The position numbers and the translations under genes were made by a program. From Thermoprotei archaeon (GTDB taxonomy: Archaea; Thermoproteota; Thermoprotei; QMSL01; B3-G16), in assembly GCA_021158375.1 (NCBI GenBank), contig JAGGUS010000166.1:1-8699 (forward strand): a DNA stretch of 8,699 nt, read 5' to 3'. Under the pieces are notes generated by a model, which saw nothing but the letters and a program-made list of their open reading frames with translations, did no database searches and had not been told where the DNA came from. Of the stretch, positions 5,482-8,699 are shown in pieces (position 1 is the stretch's first letter; every line of letters starts with the position of its first letter).

Positions 5482-6798
5482 ATGTATATACCCTTCAATG
5501 TGGAAGAACTCCGAGCGTTAGTTAGGGATGAAATACGTCAATTAAAGGAAGAAGGACGTGATGTACAGGATTTCGAAGAAGAATTCAATAGGTTAAGTGA
5601 CAACCCATACGCCCTCATAGAATTTTACAACAGGATTAGAAATATGGCTCCTATACGTCCAGATTACCCTTTCGTAGAACCATCCAGCTTTGAGCAAATA
5701 CGTTCCCTTAGGGATAGTGGTCCTAGAAGACTTGAAGTAAAACTAGATAGAAGAACTCTACATGATAAAATCCTTGGGGGCTGGATCGGAAGATGTATCG
5801 GATGCATGATAGGAAAGCCAGTAGAAGGATGGAGTAAAGAGGAGATAGCTAGAAGGCTAAAGAAGATCTCAGAATACCCATTGAGAGGATATTTTCCTGC
5901 TCAATTCTTCACCGAGAATGAATTAACAAAACGATTATCCTTAACTAGAGGTAACATATCTCAAGTTGAAAGAGATGACGATATAGACTATACCATAATG
6001 AACACCTTAATCCTTTATGAATTGGGGCTTGACTTCACGACATATGATATAGGCAAGTACTGGCTTTCGAAGCTACCCTATAATATGGTGTATACTGCTG
6101 AAAGAGCTGCTTATAGAAATCTAATTATGGGATTAAAGCCTCCTATGACCGCGATATACTTAAATCCGTATAGGGAATGGATTGGAGCACAGATAAGAGC
6201 TGACGCATGGGGATATGTGCTTCCTGGCAACCCTGAAAGAGCAGCCGAACTAGCCTATAAAGACGCAAGGCTCTCACATACCAAGAATGGCATATACGGT
6301 GAAATGTTTGTGAGCGCAATGATATCCTCTGCTTTCGTTCTTAAAGATCCAGAGGAAATAGTTAAAATAGGTCTTTCGGAAATACCGAAGACTTCTCGAT
6401 TATATGAGGCAATATCTCAGGTAATTAAGTGGTGGCATAATGGGATTAGCTGGGAAGAAGCTATAAATAATGCTATACAACGATACGGTATCTATAGTCC
6501 TGTACATACAATTAATAACGCCGTATTAGTAGTCATCGGACTCCTTTGGGGCGAAATGGACTTCACTAAAGCCGTTACAATAACAGTAATGGGTGGGTGG
6601 GATACCGACTGCAATGGTGCTACCGTCGGCTCAATATACGGGGTTATGCTCGGATACAATGCTATTCCTAAGGATCTAAAAGCACCTCTTAATGATAGGA
6701 TAAAGAGCGCTATAGCCGGTTTTGATAAAGTTAGGATAAGCGATATGGCTTTAATATCTGAAAAATTAGCAATCAAATTCATGAAGCATAGCTCTTAA
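5482..6798 (+). CDS. ADP-ribosylglycohydrolase (ARH/DraG) family enzyme with N-terminal extension
   Basis: 438-residue all-helical dimetal hydrolase of the ADP-ribosylglycohydrolase family, predicted to cleave a glycosidic (typically N-glycosidic) bond to ribose. The family domain begins near residue 93 at LHDKILGGWIGRCIGCMIGK. Metal ligands are visible as Asp165-167 (ERDDDIDYT) and Asp374/Asp376 in GGWDTDCNGATVGS; Asp241 in RADAWGYV and the SHTKNGIYGEMF segment (about 265-276) line the usual active-site region. The first 90 residues form a charged, helical extension not present in minimal DraG/ARH proteins; longer members of this kind often sit in carbohydrate gene clusters, where the substrate may be a nucleoside-like or sugar-amine compound rather than ADP-ribosylated protein. 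I chose ATG 5482 over ATG 5425 because the TATA-like box at 5443-5451 and weak GTGAT site fit it, and the first 19 residues of the longer form look non-conserved and hydrophobic. The TIGR00300 gene follows 21 bp later. Confidence 0.87.
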   Translation: MYIPFNVEELRALVRDEIRQLKEEGRDVQDFEEEFNRLSDNPYALIEFYNRIRNMAPIRPDYPFVEPSSFEQIRSLRDSGPRRLEVKLDRRTLHDKILGGWIGRCIGCMIGKPVEGWSKEEIARRLKKISEYPLRGYFPAQFFTENELTKRLSLTRGNISQVERDDDIDYTIMNTLILYELGLDFTTYDIGKYWLSKLPYNMVYTAERAAYRNLIMGLKPPMTAIYLNPYREWIGAQIRADAWGYVLPGNPERAAELAYKDARLSHTKNGIYGEMFVSAMISSAFVLKDPEEIVKIGLSEIPKTSRLYEAISQVIKWWHNGISWEEAINNAIQRYGIYSPVHTINNAVLVVIGLLWGEMDFTKAVTITVMGGWDTDCNGATVGSIYGVMLGYNAIPKDLKAPLNDRIKSAIAGFDKVRISDMALISEKLAIKFMKHSS

Positions 6799-6809
6799 GA
6801 ATATGCATG

Positions 6810-6814
6810 GGTGG
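6810..6814 (+). promoter_or_regulatory. Ribosome binding site deciding the TIGR00300 start
   Basis: GGTGG, five bases before the ATG at 6820, supports that start. The in-frame GTG at 6811 lies inside this site and would add only three residues, so it is disfavoured. Confidence 0.5.
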
Positions 6815-6819
6815 ACACT

Positions 6820-7779
6820 ATGGATGGCGTAAAATTAGTACCAGCACCTAGCGATGGAATTCTCCCTGATGGTTTCTTCGTAACTAGCAATAGGCGAACT
6901 AAAATCCTACTTAACGGTAAGTTGATTCCAGTTAAGAACATTAGAATGGACTGTTGCATAGTAGTCGATCCCAAGAAGGGAGAGGCATTATGTGTTGAAC
7001 CGAGGAACGTGAAAAAGGGAGATCTAATAGTAGTAGGTGATGAAGGAGTAATTGAAGAAGGAGAATTAAAGTTTATGGTTAGTCCAATATCTCCTGAGAA
7101 GCAAGCATGGCTTATCGCTAAGGAAACCTCGAGTATGATGAAATCAATTAAGGAGAGAGGAGGTAGGATATTTGTAGTAGCGGGCCCTGCAGTAGTTCAT
7201 GCAGGAGGAAGAGAAGCTCTTGCCACGCTTATAAGAGAGGGATTCGTTGATGTACTCATAACGGGCAATGGTTTAGCAGTACATGATATGGAAGCCTCCA
7301 TTTACGGAACATCACTTGGCCTCTCTCTAAAGGATGGTCGCTATATACATCATGCACATCATATATGGACTATAAATAAGGTGAATTCATGCGGTTCGAT
7401 AGCGAATGCTGTTAAAATGGGGCTAATAAAGGATGGCATTATGTACGAATGTGTAAGAAACAATGTTAAATACATAATAGTCGGCTCTATAAGGGATGAT
7501 GGTCCTTTAAACGATACTATAACCGATATGATAAAAGCTCAAGATGTTATCAGAGAGGAGATAAAGAAAGGTGTAGACCTAGTATTAGGTCTTGCTAGCG
7601 CCCTTTTGGTAATCGGTGTAGCAAATATGTTGCCCTATGATGTACCTCTAATAGCCGTTGATATAAACCCCGCAGTACTAATAAAAATTCACGATAGGGG
7701 CTCGCAACAGACTATATGTGTCAACAGCGATGTAGGTCTCTTTCTCAGAGAGTTGGTACGCTTTATAGAACAGAAATAA
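6820..7779 (+). CDS. TIGR00300/COG1915 enzyme, archaeal ornithine cyclodeaminase-like, lacking N-terminal LOR/SDH domain
   Basis: Related to the archaeal TIGR00300 (COG1915) family; a methanogen member and the C-terminal part of cyanobacterial ArgZ/AgrE act as NAD-dependent ornithine cyclodeaminases, turning ornithine into proline plus ammonia. The 319 residues contain the family's hallmark blocks in order: PAPSDGILPDGFF (8-20), MDCCIVVD (43-50), a linker KFMVSPISPEKQ, the nucleotide-binding VVAGPAVVHAGG (119-130), GNGLAVHDME (149-158), YGTSLG (162-167), IHHAHHIWTIN (176-186), GIMYECV (206-212), GSIRDDGPLNDTITDM (222-237), VANMLP (267-272) and VDINPAV..HDRGSQQT (280-298). Usual members are about 400 residues, with an extra N-terminal ferredoxin-like LOR/SDH domain of roughly 80-90 residues. 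Here the protein begins right after where that domain would end, and the 21 bp gap upstream leaves no room for it. It follows the ADP-ribosylglycohydrolase gene, probably in one transcript. Ornithine as substrate is inferred from the family; the missing domain makes it uncertain. Confidence 0.85.
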   Translation: MDGVKLVPAPSDGILPDGFFVTSNRRTKILLNGKLIPVKNIRMDCCIVVDPKKGEALCVEPRNVKKGDLIVVGDEGVIEEGELKFMVSPISPEKQAWLIAKETSSMMKSIKERGGRIFVVAGPAVVHAGGREALATLIREGFVDVLITGNGLAVHDMEASIYGTSLGLSLKDGRYIHHAHHIWTINKVNSCGSIANAVKMGLIKDGIMYECVRNNVKYIIVGSIRDDGPLNDTITDMIKAQDVIREEIKKGVDLVLGLASALLVIGVANMLPYDVPLIAVDINPAVLIKIHDRGSQQTICVNSDVGLFLRELVRFIEQK

Positions 7780-7826
7780 TAAACAAGGATACTGTTCAGA
7801 CATGCTCAATTATACGAAGCAACATT

Positions 7827-7850
7827 AACTTAAAATAATACTTTTATGTA
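7827..7850 (+). promoter_or_regulatory. Candidate promoter of the ACT-V4R gene
   Basis: The 88 bp gap holds two AT-rich boxes, TAACTTAAAA (7827-7836) and CTTTTATGTA (7841-7850). The second is centred about 23 bases before the ATG at 7868, compatible with leaderless transcription; the first would give a leader of about 10 bases. No ribosome binding site precedes the ATG, which favours a leaderless mRNA. Confidence 0.35.
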
Positions 7851-7867
7851 TTGTAAGATGAAGCTTT

Positions 7868-8653
7868 ATGTTACCCAAGGACTTAGTATGTTATTTACTT
7901 CCTGTGGAGAATCAGGATATAGTTGAAATAGCTATAAGGGCAAGAATAATGCCTGAACCAGGCGTCCTCGCTAAAATATCAGGCATATTAGCCAAACATA
8001 ACGTCCGGATATTGGCCTTGAATTTCTCTTCTGAGAAGGACAAAAGATTCCTCCTAGCATTTATAGACATGAGTAATAGTGATGTAAGCATAAATAGTCT
8101 GATAAATGAACTTAAGCAACTAGAATTTATAGAGAAAATAGTGGTAAGGAAGAAATCTGTCAACTCATTTATAGTTAGCAGAATAGGCTATCCTATAACA
8201 ACTGGCAGGGGTGCAATATCAATAGTATTACTAAATAGGAATTCATTTAGCAACCTTATAAGGACAATGTATGAAGAGATGAGCGATGCGGGTATGAGCT
8301 TTATGTTCTACCAAGGCAAACTTCTAGGCTCTAAAGATGCTGAAATCTTCGTAGAACACATATGGACTATCGATCAGGATACTATCTCTGAGGTATTAAA
8401 CATATTACTAGCTCATGGATGGGGAATTCCGAAGTTAATTAAATTCAGCAGTTCTGAGATTATAGTACATCTCTACGACTCCTTTGAATCTCTAGTAATA
8501 GCGAAGAAATCAGAAAGACCGTTGTGCTTCTTCATAAAGGGGTACATAGCGGGACTATTAAGCACCATTTTGAAAAAGGAAGTTCATATTGAGGAAACCA
8601 GATGCATTGCCATGGGCGATCCGTACTGCGAGTTCCGAATAAAGATACCCTAG
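7868..8653 (+). CDS. ACT domain fused to V4R (4-vinyl reductase-type) ligand-binding domain
   Basis: 261-residue predicted sensor or allosteric protein, cytosolic. Residues about 18-95 form an ACT domain: a beta strand (VEIAIRAR), the typical MPEPGVLAKISGILAKHNV turn and helix with Pro31-Gly32, two more strands and a second helix (SLINELKQL) leading to IEKIVVRKK. ACT domains bind amino acids or other small ligands, usually as dimers. Residues about 105-260 form a V4R domain, recognisable by PLCFFIKGYIAGLLSTIL (218-235) and the closing Cys motif EETRCIAMGDPYCEFRI with Cys246 and Cys254, which in V4R proteins can bind metal. V4R domains bind small hydrophobic or hydrocarbon-like ligands in bacterial and archaeal regulators. 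No helix-turn-helix or catalytic domain is seen, so it would need a partner to act on DNA or an enzyme. It stands 88 bp after the ornithine cyclodeaminase-like gene, on the same strand, with its own candidate promoter. ATG 7868 is the only sensible start. Confidence 0.82.
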   Translation: MLPKDLVCYLLPVENQDIVEIAIRARIMPEPGVLAKISGILAKHNVRILALNFSSEKDKRFLLAFIDMSNSDVSINSLINELKQLEFIEKIVVRKKSVNSFIVSRIGYPITTGRGAISIVLLNRNSFSNLIRTMYEEMSDAGMSFMFYQGKLLGSKDAEIFVEHIWTIDQDTISEVLNILLAHGWGIPKLIKFSSSEIIVHLYDSFESLVIAKKSERPLCFFIKGYIAGLLSTILKKEVHIEETRCIAMGDPYCEFRIKIP

Positions 8654-8680
8654 GATATCAGTACAAGCACTTTAACAGCA

Positions 8681-8694
8681 TTATATAGCTTTTT
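8681..8694. other. AT-rich stretch after the last gene: TATA-like box and T5 tract
   Basis: The last 46 bp hold TTATATAG (8681-8688), resembling a TATA box on the plus strand, and a T5 run (8690-8694). Either the terminator of the ACT-V4R gene or the promoter of a gene beyond the window would fit; the sequence ends before this can be settled. Confidence 0.25.
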
Positions 8695-8699
8695 ATCGG

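Noticed and set aside
6492..6782. 96-codon minus-strand frame inside the ADP-ribosylglycohydrolase
   Set aside because: Antisense to the DTD metal-binding region of the real gene; hydrophobic translation is a by-product of the codon pattern.
7858..7926. Short 22-codon ATG frame just before and overlapping the ACT-V4R start
   Set aside because: It is out of frame, has no ribosome binding site, no recognisable product and overlaps a well-supported domain-containing gene.

Overview
The window looks like chromosomal DNA from a thermophilic archaeon, probably of the Thermoproteota (crenarchaeal) type. The support is AT-rich sequence with dense short intergenic gaps, heavy use of ATA for isoleucine and AGA/AGG for arginine, TATA-box-like promoters close to start codons, ribosome binding sites that match the archaeal anti-SD (GGAGGTGAT), and protein types that are common in archaea (a TIGR00300/COG1915 enzyme, an ACT-V4R protein, a COG2316-like HD protein). 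The lineage is an inference from these traits; no rRNA or tRNA is present to confirm it.

Layout: (1) 30-620, a coiled-coil protein with a possible winged-helix C-terminus, open to the left window edge. (2) 652-1623, a BadF/NAGK-type sugar kinase. (3) 1697-3786, two Gfo/Idh/MocA oxidoreductases coupled by an ATGA overlap. (4) 3847-4398, an HD-domain hydrolase from a TTG start, which converges with (5) 4395-5372 on the minus strand, a ROK sugar kinase; their stop codons share TTAA. (6) A divergent promoter region of about 110 bp, then 5482-6798, an ADP-ribosylglycohydrolase-family enzyme, followed 21 bp later by (7) 6820-7779, a TIGR00300 (archaeal ornithine cyclodeaminase-like) enzyme that lacks the usual N-terminal domain. 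(8) 7868-8653, a protein with an ACT domain fused to a V4R domain. No mobile element, CRISPR array, tRNA or rRNA was seen.

Working together: two kinases from different ASKHA families, two NAD(P)-dependent sugar or polyol-type oxidoreductases and one glycosidic (probably N-glycosidic) hydrolase suggest a small carbohydrate, amino-sugar or nucleoside-like salvage neighbourhood. No transporter or extracellular glycosidase lies in the window, so the substrate cannot be named. The right-hand part (ADP-ribosylglycohydrolase, ornithine cyclodeaminase-like enzyme, ACT-V4R protein) has a nitrogen/amino-acid flavour. An N-glycosidic hydrolase that releases an amine or arginine-like group, an ornithine-processing enzyme and an amino-acid/small-ligand sensor in a row is the most interesting arrangement here. 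That functional link is a hypothesis from gene order only.
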